Origin: Pseudobdellovibrionaceae bacterium
Lineage (GTDB): Bacteria > Bdellovibrionota > Bdellovibrionia > Bdellovibrionales > Bdellovibrionaceae
Direction: 5' to 3'
DNA: 64,000 bases
NCBI GenBank assembly: GCA_019637955.1
Contig: JAHBUS010000003.1
Location: 1 to 64,000 of the forward strand
Shown: positions 34,646 to 43,657 of the stretch, piece after piece
Numbering within the stretch: position 1 is the stretch's first letter
How the letters are laid out: every line of letters begins with the position of its first letter
The notes under the pieces: model-generated
Database searches by the model: none
Told to the model about the DNA's origin: nothing
Seen by the model: the letters and a program-made list of their open reading frames with translations, nothing else
Program-made: the position numbers and the translations under genes

Positions 34646-35857
34646 ATGACCGTCGATACCATGCGCGTGATTGATTACTACGTTGGGGTTCCGCTTTGTG
34701 CGTTGGCCAGCCTCTGGCTGCGCCTCGTGAACTTTTTTTCGTTCTCGCGGTCGATCGAGGGCAAACCCAAGCGCGTGGCGTTCTTGGAACTCTCGGAGAT
34801 GGGGAGCACCATTCTCGCGGACTCGGCCCTGCGGTGGACCAAAGAGCAGGGCGCCGAGATTTACTTCGTTATATTTAAGCGCAATGTCGGCAGTCTCAAA
34901 CTTCTGGGCACGGTTCCAGAAAAGAACTTCTTTTTGATCCGTGAGAACAATCTCTGGATCTTCGCGTGGGATTCGCTGCAGTACCTGCTCTGGTGCCGCC
35001 GGACGAAGATCGACGCCATCGTCGATCTCGAGCTGTTTTCGCGCTACACGTCGCTTCTCACGGCGTTTTCGGGCGCGCGCGAGCGCATCGGGTTTCACGC
35101 GTTTCACAACGAAGGTCTTTACCGCGGCGAAGTGCTCACGCGCAAAGTCGCTTACAATCCGCACATTCACATCGCCAAAAACTTCATGGCCCTCGTGAAA
35201 TCTCTCTTTGAAGACGGCACCGACGTTCCGTTTTATAAAGGCGAAATCAAAGACAGCGAAATTCCGGCGGCGCAGTCCGTTGTCACCGAAAGCGCCAAGG
35301 GCCGAGTGACCGCCGCTCTGGGAAAATACGCCGAGCGCCCCGAGCAAGTGAACTGGGTGCTGCTCAATTGCGCGGGCGGGGAGTTTCTTCCGCAGCGGCG
35401 ATGGCCGGTGCCTCACTACGCAAAACTGGCGCAAATGATTTTGGACCGTCACCCGAACACCAAGATTCTTTTGACCGGCTCTCCCGCCGAGCGCGACGAG
35501 GTCGACCCGATCCGCGTGCGCGCCAGCCGGGACAACTTGATCAACTTCGCGGGCGACATTTTATTCGAAGATTTGACCGCGCTCTACACCATGTCAAAGG
35601 TCTTAATCTCCAACGATTCAGGGCCCGCGCATTTTGCCAGCACGACGCAAATTCCGACGTACGTGTTCTTCGGCCCCGAAACGCCCAAGCTTTACGGCGC
35701 GCTCGGTGAGAACTTCACGCCCATCTACGCCCATTTCGCTTGTTCTCCCTGCGTGACGGCGTTCAATCACCGTAAAACGCCGTGCGAGGACAACCGCTGT
35801 TTGCAGGTGATCACGCCCGAACAGGTTTACGAAATGGTTCGGCCTTGTCTCGGCTGA
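34646..35857 (+). CDS. Heptosyltransferase-like glycosyltransferase (GT9)
   Basis: A 403-residue enzyme of the GT9 group (heptosyltransferases WaaC/WaaF). N-terminal motif RVAFLELSEMGSTILA and C-terminal donor-binding motif LISNDSGPAHFAS are diagnostic; FFGPETPKLYG and the final Cys pair (FACSPCVTAF, CEDNRC) are conserved in a subgroup. It probably adds a sugar to lipopolysaccharide core or another lipid-linked glycan at the inner membrane. It overlaps the following membrane glycosyltransferase gene. Confidence 0.8.
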   Translation: MTVDTMRVIDYYVGVPLCALASLWLRLVNFFSFSRSIEGKPKRVAFLELSEMGSTILADSALRWTKEQGAEIYFVIFKRNVGSLKLLGTVPEKNFFLIRENNLWIFAWDSLQYLLWCRRTKIDAIVDLELFSRYTSLLTAFSGARERIGFHAFHNEGLYRGEVLTRKVAYNPHIHIAKNFMALVKSLFEDGTDVPFYKGEIKDSEIPAAQSVVTESAKGRVTAALGKYAERPEQVNWVLLNCAGGEFLPQRRWPVPHYAKLAQMILDRHPNTKILLTGSPAERDEVDPIRVRASRDNLINFAGDILFEDLTALYTMSKVLISNDSGPAHFASTTQIPTYVFFGPETPKLYGALGENFTPIYAHFACSPCVTAFNHRKTPCEDNRCLQVITPEQVYEMVRPCLG

Positions 35858-37254
35858 CGCTTCTCTTCATCGCCCTGCCGGCCCTTTTGGGTCTTGCGAT
35901 CTGCACGAGCTTCGGTTTGGGCGTTGATGAAGCGCACTACATGCTCTACGCGCGCCATCTGGACTTGAGTTACTTCGACCATCCGCCGCTGGTGGGTTGG
36001 ACGCACGCGTTGTTCAATGCGGTTCTCGGCGAGTCGCTGTTCTCGGCCCGATTGCCCGCGATTTTGATCGGCCTTTTTTCGAATTGGCAGCTGTTTCTTT
36101 TCTTGCGCCGTTTGGGCTTTAGCGAGGAGCGTTCGCGCTGGGCGACGCTTGCCTCGGGGCTTTGTTTTCAGTTTTTTGTGCTCTTCGTCTTCTTACTTCC
36201 GGACACGCTTTGCCTTTTGCTGTTCTGGCCCTTGCTCGCGGTGACCTCCAGCCTCGTCGAGAAGCCCACGGTTAAAAAGTGGCTGCTGCTCGGCCTCGTG
36301 CTCGGACTACTGGGACTTGCCAAGTACACGGCGCTCTTTTTCTTGGTGCCGGTCGCCATCGCGCTCATAAAGCGCCAAGGTCTTTCGTTCTTGCGGGGGC
36401 CAGGGTTTTATCTGGGCGTTGTGCTCGCGGGGCTTTTGATTTTGCCCGTGATCATTTGGAATCAAGAGCACGGTTGGATCAGCTTCCTGTACCAGATGGG
36501 TCACGTCGCGGGCGGGGGAGACGGTTGGCAGGGATTTCTGAAATCCTGGGCCTTGCAGTTCGTCCTGTACTCTCCGTTCTTGTGGCCGTTCGCGTTCGTT
36601 GGCCTCTGGCATCTTTGGCGGCGTTCGAGCGTCCATGCCGAGTTCGCGCTTTGGACCGCGCTGACGTTCGGTTTGTTTTTTCTCTGGAGCTCGTGGCGTG
36701 AGGTGGTGCTGCCGCATTGGCCCGCCCTGTTTTATCTTCTGACCATTTCCGTGGGTCTGGCCAAGACGCTCGAGACGCGTGCCCGTGCTTGGGCGCTGAC
36801 GATGATCGCGCTGACCGGAGTTTTTGTTTTGCTGCTTGTGGTGACCTTGGTGTCGGGGGTGGCCTACCGCATTCCGGGAGCGCTTCGTGAGGTGGCGGGC
36901 TGGGACGAAGCCATGCACCTGGCGGGCGAAAAGCTCACGGGTCCCAAAGACCGCATCGCCGTTTTAAATTGGACCTACGCAAGCCGCGCGCTTTACTACG
37001 GGCCCGAGGTCGAAAAGCGGGTGGTCGTCTTGGATGACCGCTTCGATCAGTTCGACGTGTGGAACCCCGAGAGCATCGAGGGCCTCGATTTGTGGATCTT
37101 GCAGTTCTCTTATGACGAAAAGGATCTCACCGGCATCGTCAAATGCCAGAGCCTGTCCGAAAAAGAACGAAGCCCCGTGATGATCCGGGGCTTCGAGATG
37201 TTCCAGGTGATTTTGCAAAAATGCGTTACGGCTTCGAAGCCTTCAGGATCTTGA
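35845..37254 (+). CDS. ArnT/PMT-like membrane glycosyltransferase (GT39/GT83)
   Basis: About 469 residues with about ten membrane helices. The first periplasmic loop holds GLGVDEAHYMLYARHLDLSYFDHPPLVGW, the DE and FDHPP catalytic region of ArnT/PMT-type enzymes that use polyprenyl-phosphate sugar donors. A soluble C-terminal tail follows (about 375-469). The start is uncertain: TTG 35845 would leave a 13-base overlap with the GT9 gene, while GTG 35782 is further in. With the GT9 gene it probably modifies lipid A or other envelope glycans. Its end overlaps the convergent VWA gene. Confidence 0.75.
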   Translation: MSRLTLLFIALPALLGLAICTSFGLGVDEAHYMLYARHLDLSYFDHPPLVGWTHALFNAVLGESLFSARLPAILIGLFSNWQLFLFLRRLGFSEERSRWATLASGLCFQFFVLFVFLLPDTLCLLLFWPLLAVTSSLVEKPTVKKWLLLGLVLGLLGLAKYTALFFLVPVAIALIKRQGLSFLRGPGFYLGVVLAGLLILPVIIWNQEHGWISFLYQMGHVAGGGDGWQGFLKSWALQFVLYSPFLWPFAFVGLWHLWRRSSVHAEFALWTALTFGLFFLWSSWREVVLPHWPALFYLLTISVGLAKTLETRARAWALTMIALTGVFVLLLVVTLVSGVAYRIPGALREVAGWDEAMHLAGEKLTGPKDRIAVLNWTYASRALYYGPEVEKRVVVLDDRFDQFDVWNPESIEGLDLWILQFSYDEKDLTGIVKCQSLSEKERSPVMIRGFEMFQVILQKCVTASKPSGS

Positions 37255-38770
37255 TCGTGAGACCGCCATTTTTGCGGATCTCGTAAGGATCGGCTTCCGA
37301 AAGAACGGTGTCGCTGGGACGGATCGTCCAGTGACCTTCGAGCGAGCGCTCGAACACGATGTCGGGGCCTTTGGCCTTTTTACCGTTGAGCACGATCGCC
37401 AGCGCGTTCAAATCTTCGTTCGCGTTCAAAACCATGGGCGTCAGCTGCAAGGCATCTTTGAGCGAGGCGTATTGGAAGGTGACTTCGATCTTCACGCCTT
37501 TGATGGGCGGCAGAACGAACACGAGTGAGCCCGCCAAGAGCGCGAAGCCTTCGCGGATTTCGACGCCGTTGATTTTCACGCGCAGAGAATCGGCCAGGAT
37601 GGGTTTGTCCGAGATCTTCCAGGCTTTCAGGTATTCGGCGCGGCCCGAGGGCAGATTGCTCTGTTTGGTTTGCGACACGATCGTGCCGGTCAGGCCCGAG
37701 CGCAGCACGACTTTGATGTCGCGCTTCGAGAGTTCGAGGGCCGGGTTGAGGCCCGAAATTTCGTCGGCCACGTATTCAACCAGGTAAGTGGTTTTCACGC
37801 GCGAGATGATGCGGTTCAAGATGGTGTCGAGCGTGATGCTGCCGTTGATCAAGTTGTTGAACAAGAAGAACTCGCCGCCGCTGGCTTCGACGATGCCGGG
37901 CTGAGTTTGGAATTTTTTGTCGTAGCCCGCGAGCGAAGGCGTCGCCGCGAAGATCTTCATCTGAGACGTTTGGATCGCCGTCAAGACTTCGCTCCAGCGC
38001 GGAGCCAGGCTGCCCACTGAACCGGTATTGCCGGGTGAGTACAAGAAGCCGTCATCGGTGATGAGAATCATGAATCGCTGCGAGGTTTCGCCCCAGGGAG
38101 CGTTGGCCGAATCGATCACGGCCCGCATGGGGTTTTCGTTGAAGTCGCTACCGCCGGGGTCTTCGGCGCCTTTCAGGGCGCGGAGTTTGGTGATCTCCGA
38201 GATCAACTCCTGCACCTGAGTTTCGGTGGCCGGATCGGTGGGATCATTGTCGTAAAACTTGTTACATTTTTGGACGGTGTAATCGCCAAAGGTCACCAAG
38301 CACATGCGTGTGTGGTAGCCGCGGGCGCGGGTGCCGTTCACAAAGTTGATCAAACGGGTCTTGGCCGACTCGATGGTCGACGTCATTGAGCCCGTAACGT
38401 CAACGGCGAAGACGATGTCGACGGTTTGGACGATACTCTGAGCATTCGAAGACAATTTGAAGTCGGTGACGGGAGTGCCGTTTTCGGTGAGAACAAAGTC
38501 CGAAGCGTGCAGATCATTGAGATAGGTGCCATCGGCAAGCTGGACCTGGAACGAAGTCGAGGTGCGGTTCTCATCCAAGTTGGATTGTTCAAAAACTGTC
38601 GAAGAGTCCGAAAGCTTATAAAAGTTCGACGAAAGATCGTCATTCAAGGGGTCGTTGAAGTTGATTCCTTCGGCCACGTTTTCAAACTTCTGCGGAGCGC
38701 AGGCTGAGAGGACAGAAGCGCCGACAAGTGCGACCACCAGATGTTTGTATTTATAAGTTCCGCTTGTCAT
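37226..38770 (-). CDS. VWA-domain lipoprotein
   Basis: A 514-residue lipoprotein: ATG 38770 gives the lipobox VLSAC-AP near residue 24, with GGGGGAAC upstream. Residues about 115-320 form a von Willebrand A domain with a MIDAS motif DVTGSM (the usual DxSxS has Thr in the second position) and LITDDGF later. The C-terminal 180 residues are beta-rich. Metal-dependent adhesion at the outer surface or periplasmic assembly is plausible. The last 29 bases overlap the convergent membrane glycosyltransferase. Confidence 0.8.
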   Translation of the reverse strand: MTSGTYKYKHLVVALVGASVLSACAPQKFENVAEGINFNDPLNDDLSSNFYKLSDSSTVFEQSNLDENRTSTSFQVQLADGTYLNDLHASDFVLTENGTPVTDFKLSSNAQSIVQTVDIVFAVDVTGSMTSTIESAKTRLINFVNGTRARGYHTRMCLVTFGDYTVQKCNKFYDNDPTDPATETQVQELISEITKLRALKGAEDPGGSDFNENPMRAVIDSANAPWGETSQRFMILITDDGFLYSPGNTGSVGSLAPRWSEVLTAIQTSQMKIFAATPSLAGYDKKFQTQPGIVEASGGEFFLFNNLINGSITLDTILNRIISRVKTTYLVEYVADEISGLNPALELSKRDIKVVLRSGLTGTIVSQTKQSNLPSGRAEYLKAWKISDKPILADSLRVKINGVEIREGFALLAGSLVFVLPPIKGVKIEVTFQYASLKDALQLTPMVLNANEDLNALAIVLNGKKAKGPDIVFERSLEGHWTIRPSDTVLSEADPYEIRKNGGLTIKILKASKP

Positions 38771-39125
38771 GAGTTCCCCCAATACCTTCTCTCTATGCAA
38801 ATGCATGCCAAACTGGACCTTGTTGATGAAACAAAAAAGATCTCGCGCACTTAACTTCGAATTCTCAAGACGGGAAAGTTTTGTTTTCTGATTTCTGTTT
38901 TGACGAAACTGTGGATTCCGAGAATTTCGGTGAAATATTTCTGCACACATCTGCAGATGTTCGCGTCACTTCAGATGTTTGATCGCAAGAATCGCCGAAA
39001 GCTGATCGCGCAGAGGGGATCTCGCGCGATTTTGGAAAAGATTTTTACAGGACCAGGGGCTCTCGACTCCACTTTCGACGCGGAAGCCGTCTGCGTCAAC
39101 GGTGGTGAGGGCCGCCGCTCCTGGC
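38771..39125. other. Intergenic region with palindrome
   Basis: A 355-base gap between hemB (minus) and the VWA lipoprotein start (minus). It is less GC-rich than the flanks. It holds a perfect 14-base palindrome ACATCTGCAGATGT (38947-38960) followed by a half-copy AGATGT (38973-38978), a candidate operator for the VWA gene. A short plus-strand frame beginning with TTG at 38900 has no ribosome site and is not called. Confidence 0.5.
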
Positions 39126-40091
39126 TTACTTGAGAAGTTTCGACGCTTCGATGGCGGCGTACGTGAAGATCAGATCCGCGCCGGCACGGCGGATACTCAA
39201 GAGAGACTCCAGCATCACCTTGTCACCGTCGATCCAATTGTTGAGCGCGGCGGCCTTGATCATCGCGAATTCGCCGCTGACTTGGTAAGCGGCGATCGGC
39301 AGGTCCGAGAACTCGCGCAGATCGCGGATCACGTCCAAGTAGGCGAGCGCGGGTTTGACCATCAAGAGATCGGCGCCCTCGGCGGTATCCAGGCGCGCTT
39401 CGCGCAAAGCCTCGCGGCGGTTGGCGGGGTCCATCTGGTACGTCTTCTTGTCGCCAAAGCGGGGGGCGGAATCCAAAGCTTCGCGGAACGGACCATAGAA
39501 GCTCGAGGCGTATTTCGCGCAGTAAGAGATGATTCCGGTGTGCGTAAAGCCTTTGGCGTCGAGAGCTTTGCGGATAGCGCCGATGCGCCCATCCATCATG
39601 TCGCTGGGAGCGACGAAGTCGGCACCAGCTTCGGCCTGCATCACGGCCTGCTTGCACAAGACCTCGACGGTTTCGTCGTTCAAGATAAGGCCGTCTCTGA
39701 CGATCCCGTCGTGCCCGTCCGATGAATAGGGATCCAGCGCGACGTCAGTGACCACGAGAAGGTTCGGAAATTTCTTTTTGATCGCGCGGACGCATTCCGG
39801 TACCAACCCTTGAGGATTCCAGGACTCATCACCGAGCGAATTTTTTTTCCCCTCGGGGACGACCGGAAACAGCGCGATCCCGGCGACGCCGAGGGACGAG
39901 GCGGTCTCGCAGACTTTCAAAAGCTCATCCAGCGACAGACGCGACTGGCCGGGCATGGACTTGATCGGGTCGATCTTGCCGTGGCCTTCTTGAACGAAGA
40001 CCGGGTAGACCATGTGCGCCGGCGAGAGGTAGGCCTCGCGCAGCGAAGCGCGGATCGCATCAGAGCGGCGGTTGCGGCGAGGTCTTTCCAT
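39126..40091 (-). CDS. hemB: Delta-aminolevulinate dehydratase
   Basis: A 321-residue enzyme that joins two 5-aminolevulinate molecules into porphobilinogen in the cytosol. The two active-site lysines are in SYCAKYASSFYGPFR and LLMVKPALAYLD. The metal-binding stretch is DVALDPYSSDGHDGIV, the aspartate-rich form that lacks the zinc-binding cysteines, so a magnesium/potassium-type enzyme is expected. Length is usual. The start overlaps the end of hemH by 32 bases, at the end of the heme operon. Confidence 0.95.
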   Translation of the reverse strand: MERPRRNRRSDAIRASLREAYLSPAHMVYPVFVQEGHGKIDPIKSMPGQSRLSLDELLKVCETASSLGVAGIALFPVVPEGKKNSLGDESWNPQGLVPECVRAIKKKFPNLLVVTDVALDPYSSDGHDGIVRDGLILNDETVEVLCKQAVMQAEAGADFVAPSDMMDGRIGAIRKALDAKGFTHTGIISYCAKYASSFYGPFREALDSAPRFGDKKTYQMDPANRREALREARLDTAEGADLLMVKPALAYLDVIRDLREFSDLPIAAYQVSGEFAMIKAAALNNWIDGDKVMLESLLSIRRAGADLIFTYAAIEASKLLK

Positions 40092-41106
40092 CGTTCATCT
40101 CCTTCAATTGGCGGTTCAAGTAGTGGCCCAACTGGTCCACCCAGTGAGGCTCCGAGTTCAAACACATCACGCGGGTCCATTTTTGCCCGCCCGCGGCCTT
40201 AAAGACCTCATGCAGTTCGACGTCCATTTCTTCCAAGGTCTCGAGACAATCGGCCGAGAACCCGGGCGCCACCAAGGTGAGGTCCTTCACGCCTTTTTGC
40301 ACCAGCTCGCCGATCTTGTCGGTGGTCGAAGGCATCAGCCACCGCGCGCGTCCCAAGCGGGATTGGAAGCTGAGCGACCAATCTTTGGCTTCGAGACCCA
40401 AGCGCTGGGCGACGGCTTCGGCGGTTTCGGTGCACTGGCGCTTGTAGCAAAGGGCGTCTCCGGTCTTTTGGCACATCACGCTCTGCACGCAAGTGCCGCA
40501 GCCTTGGTGGTTGTCGGTGACGTGCGCTTCGGGAATGCCGTGAAAGCTAAAAACCAAGTGCGAAGGCGGCGAGAATTTCTCGCGGATCATCTTTGTCACC
40601 GAGTCGAGATAGAACTCTTGATCGTGGTACGAGTCGATAAAACGCACGTTCTTGAAGCGCGTCCAGGCGCCGAGGCGCTCAAGCTCGGTTTTGCTGGTGC
40701 GCTGGGTGCTGGTCGCGTACTGCGGGTACAGCGGCAGGATCAACAGGTTTTCGTGCCCGTCGCGCTCGATTTGATCCAGAACTTCCGCGAACGACGGGTG
40801 CCCGTAGCGAAACGCGCTGTACACGGGACGTGTGTCATCGTCCATGCGCAGGTCGTTGATCAAGTCCTCGGTGTGAAATGCCAAGGGAGAGCCGCGGGGG
40901 GACCAAATTTTTTGGTACAGATTCGCGGACTTGGATTTTCGAAAAGGCACGATCAGCACGCGCACCAAAAATTGGCGCAGAAGCCACGGGCCGTTGATGA
41001 CTTCGGGATCGAGCAAAAACTCTTTCAAATAGCGTCCCACCGCGCGGGGCGTAGGGGCGTCGGGTGTTCCGAGATTGAGAATCAGAACTGCCGTGGATCC
41101 GCTCAT
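40060..41106 (-). CDS. hemH: Ferrochelatase
   Basis: A 348-residue enzyme that inserts ferrous iron in protoporphyrin IX. The start VLILNLGTPDAPTP, the metal-site His in FSFHGIPEAHV and the ending segment LTLVAPGFSADCLETLEE (catalytic Glu near the end) are diagnostic. A cysteine group (QGCGTCVQSVMC, CYKRQC) could bind an iron-sulfur cluster, as reported for several bacterial ferrochelatases, though here the position is central. It overlaps hemG by four bases and hemB by 32. Confidence 0.93.
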   Translation of the reverse strand: MSGSTAVLILNLGTPDAPTPRAVGRYLKEFLLDPEVINGPWLLRQFLVRVLIVPFRKSKSANLYQKIWSPRGSPLAFHTEDLINDLRMDDDTRPVYSAFRYGHPSFAEVLDQIERDGHENLLILPLYPQYATSTQRTSKTELERLGAWTRFKNVRFIDSYHDQEFYLDSVTKMIREKFSPPSHLVFSFHGIPEAHVTDNHQGCGTCVQSVMCQKTGDALCYKRQCTETAEAVAQRLGLEAKDWSLSFQSRLGRARWLMPSTTDKIGELVQKGVKDLTLVAPGFSADCLETLEEMDVELHEVFKAAGGQKWTRVMCLNSEPHWVDQLGHYLNRQLKEMNDGKTSPQPPL

Positions 41107-42308
41107 CGTTGTCCTTCCGAAGCGGCCTGTGCCGCCATCTCGCGAACCAGGTCGCGGGCGCGAAGCCCCAAGCTGGTCAAACCGATATCTCCCAGCTCGT
41201 TGCCGATCAAGTAAATGTGCTTGGCTTTGAGTTCGGGCGTCAGGCCCTTGAGTTTGATCAAAAGACTTTCGTGATCGGTGTTGTAAAGAGGCAGCGCCTC
41301 GACGGCGTGGGTGACTCGAAGCGCGAGCATCGAGCCTTGCAGGCCGAGACGGGCGCGGTCTTCAAGAACAGCTTCGCGGGCCTCGCTCTCACTCAAAACG
41401 CGGTCGAAGATCCATGTTTCTGAGCGGTGGGGGCCGCGATTTTCAAAGATTTGATCATTGAACAAAACGCCCGCGGCTTTCCAGCGGTGGTCGGGATGAA
41501 ATAAAATGCCAAACCCGGGATACGCGCTCTCGCCCGTGCGCGCGAAGTGCGCGGTCGCGCTGGTCAGGCTGGTCGCGCGCATTTGCCGGTAGAGTTCGGC
41601 CGCCATCGGTGAGAAGCCTTGCAGGAGATCGGCCTTTTGCTTCCAAGAGGTCGCCAGCACCAGAAACCCGTCGTTGATCGTCACGCGCGAGTCTTCGATC
41701 TTCATCACCACGCCCTGCGATTGGAGGTGACGAACGAGGGCGTCGATCCAGACCTGCAAACCACCTTGGGGCGAGACCGAGCCTTTGCGGCGCTCGCGCT
41801 TTTTTTGGAACATCGGCGCCAGAATCAAGGACGCCGAAAGTTGATCGGCACTCACGCCCCACACGCCGCGCGTGGCGGGACGCAAAGTTTTCTCGGTGAA
41901 TTCGGGGCCCAGAACGCGCCGGCCCCAGCCGGTGAGAGTCTCGAGCGGAAAGGGCCGGTGGTGACGGCGCACGGCCGCCTTGATAAAATTCCAGACCGCC
42001 GGCAAGAACTGCCGCGGCGCCAGCGGCCGCGGAATGTCGGTGGCCACGTAACGCTTTTTCGCCGAGGCGAGCGTGCGCTGAAGCGGAACGCCGATCACCG
42101 AGCTGACGCGCTCAAGTTCCGCGGTCCACAAAAAGGCGTTCGCGGCCTCTTCAACCAGCCCTTCGGGCGTGGTCTTCGTTCCGAGCAGGCCGCCCCAGCG
42201 GTTTTTCTCGGACAGATGCACCTCGAAGCCCGCTTCACGGGCGTAAAACGCGGTGATCAGACCCGAGAAACCGCCACCAATAATATGAACGCGAGGTTTC
42301 GGTTTCAT
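41103..42308 (-). CDS. hemG: Protoporphyrinogen oxidase, FAD type
   Basis: A 401-residue flavoprotein, similar to HemY/PPOX and other amine-oxidase-fold enzymes, oxidising protoporphyrinogen IX (or coproporphyrinogen III in another route). The dinucleotide-binding start VHIIGGGFSGLITAFYAREAG, ending in acidic LSEKN, and the substrate-contact LVEEAANAF are present. ATG 42308 overlaps the hemN stop (ATGA). Symbol hemG is used for the oxygen-dependent oxidase; hemY is also used. The classical decarboxylation by HemN would make its product, so the protoporphyrin route is likely. Confidence 0.85.
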   Translation of the reverse strand: MKPKPRVHIIGGGFSGLITAFYAREAGFEVHLSEKNRWGGLLGTKTTPEGLVEEAANAFLWTAELERVSSVIGVPLQRTLASAKKRYVATDIPRPLAPRQFLPAVWNFIKAAVRRHHRPFPLETLTGWGRRVLGPEFTEKTLRPATRGVWGVSADQLSASLILAPMFQKKRERRKGSVSPQGGLQVWIDALVRHLQSQGVVMKIEDSRVTINDGFLVLATSWKQKADLLQGFSPMAAELYRQMRATSLTSATAHFARTGESAYPGFGILFHPDHRWKAAGVLFNDQIFENRGPHRSETWIFDRVLSESEAREAVLEDRARLGLQGSMLALRVTHAVEALPLYNTDHESLLIKLKGLTPELKAKHIYLIGNELGDIGLTSLGLRARDLVREMAAQAASEGQR

Positions 42309-43657
42309 ATCGAAGACGAAAAAATCCGAGTTTCGGGTTGAGACGAAAAGAAGCGGCGGTCGAACGCCAAGCACAAGTTGCGCAAGAACGGGCGGCCTTC
42401 CGGCAGGATCTCGACCTTGTCGCCGTCGACACGCGCCAGGCCGTCTTTGACCATCTCTTGCACGCGCTCAACGATCACGCCTTGATCTTTGTCGCCTTGA
42501 AGCGAGGTCTCTCCGCGGGTCATCAATTCCAAGATTTGCTTTCGCACGTGGCGGTCTTCTTTGCTGAGCACGTGGCCACGAAAAGGAGCGAAGCCGGTTT
42601 GATCGATCAGGCTTTCGAATTTGGGAAGAATCTTCTCGTTCTGAAAGAACATGTGCGGAGACTCCGAGATCGCGCTCACGCCGAGCCCTAAAAGGATGTC
42701 GGTGCGCTGATCGGTGTAGCCCATAAAATTGCGGTGCAGAGCTTTGCGCTGCGACGACTTGGCGAGCTCGTCACTGGGAAGCGCGAAGTGATCCATCCCG
42801 ATATCGAGGTAGCCCTCGGCCAGGAGCATCTCGCGCGCCTTTTCGTAAAGCTCACGTTTTTCTTCGCCTTTGGGAAGATCCTCGTCTTTAAACAGGCGCT
42901 GACCGGGTTTGATCCAGGGAACCAGCGCGAAGCTGTAAAGCGCGATGCGGTCCGGGCGGAGCTGCGCGGTTTTTTCGATCATGTGCGAAATGGTCGTCAG
43001 GTTCTGCTTCGGCAGGCCGTAGATCAAATCGAAGTTCACCGAGGTGAACCCCAAACGGCGCGCTTCGTCGGTGATGAGCTTGGTTTGTTCAAAGCTTTGC
43101 TCGCGGTGGATCAACCGCTGCACCTCGGGGTCGAAGTCCTGAACGCCCAAGCTCACGCGGTTGAAGCCGAATTCACGCAGCACCTCAAGTTGGGTCACGC
43201 GCGTGCGGCGAGGATCGACCTCGATCGAGCCCTCGAAGTGCTCGTCTTTGACGAGGCCGCCGAGCAAACCCTGCAGAAGGGCGCGCAGATGCTCCTCCGA
43301 GAGAAATGTGGGCGTGCCGCCGCCCAAGTGCAGCTGACTGAGAGGGCGGCTTTGAAAGTCGGGAGCCGCTTTGAAGTACGCGTCTTTTTCTTTTAAAAGA
43401 CGTGCAACATAAGGGTTCTCAAGCTTGTGGTTTTTGGTGATCGTCGTGTTGCAGCCGCAAAAGGTGCAGAGGGTTTCGCAAAAGGGGATGTGAATGTACA
43501 TCGACCACTTGCTGCCGGGCTCTTGCAACGTCTGGCGCAAAGACTCCAGCCACGCCTCGAGCGTGGGGGTTTCACTCCAGTACGGCACCGTGGGGTAGCT
43601 CGTGTAACGGGGGGCGGGGATATCGTATTTTTTAAAAAGGGCCGAGGGCGTGCTCAT
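42305..43657 (-). CDS. hemN: Oxygen-independent coproporphyrinogen III oxidase
   Basis: A 450-residue radical SAM enzyme. PRYTSYPTVPYWS at the start, YIHIPFCETLCTFCGC with the three cysteines of the 4Fe-4S cluster, and LGGGTPTFL are classical HemN features. It decarboxylates coproporphyrinogen III to protoporphyrinogen IX. ATG 43657 overlaps the hemE stop (ATGA) and has AGGAGG ten bases upstream. No oxygen-dependent HemF is in the operon. Confidence 0.95.
   Translation of the reverse strand: MSTPSALFKKYDIPAPRYTSYPTVPYWSETPTLEAWLESLRQTLQEPGSKWSMYIHIPFCETLCTFCGCNTTITKNHKLENPYVARLLKEKDAYFKAAPDFQSRPLSQLHLGGGTPTFLSEEHLRALLQGLLGGLVKDEHFEGSIEVDPRRTRVTQLEVLREFGFNRVSLGVQDFDPEVQRLIHREQSFEQTKLITDEARRLGFTSVNFDLIYGLPKQNLTTISHMIEKTAQLRPDRIALYSFALVPWIKPGQRLFKDEDLPKGEEKRELYEKAREMLLAEGYLDIGMDHFALPSDELAKSSQRKALHRNFMGYTDQRTDILLGLGVSAISESPHMFFQNEKILPKFESLIDQTGFAPFRGHVLSKEDRHVRKQILELMTRGETSLQGDKDQGVIVERVQEMVKDGLARVDGDKVEILPEGRPFLRNLCLAFDRRFFSSQPETRIFSSSI

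Noticed and set aside
38900-39133. Plus-strand frame of 77 codons
   Set aside because: TTG start without ribosome site and no protein-like pattern; lies over the hemB end and a regulatory gap.
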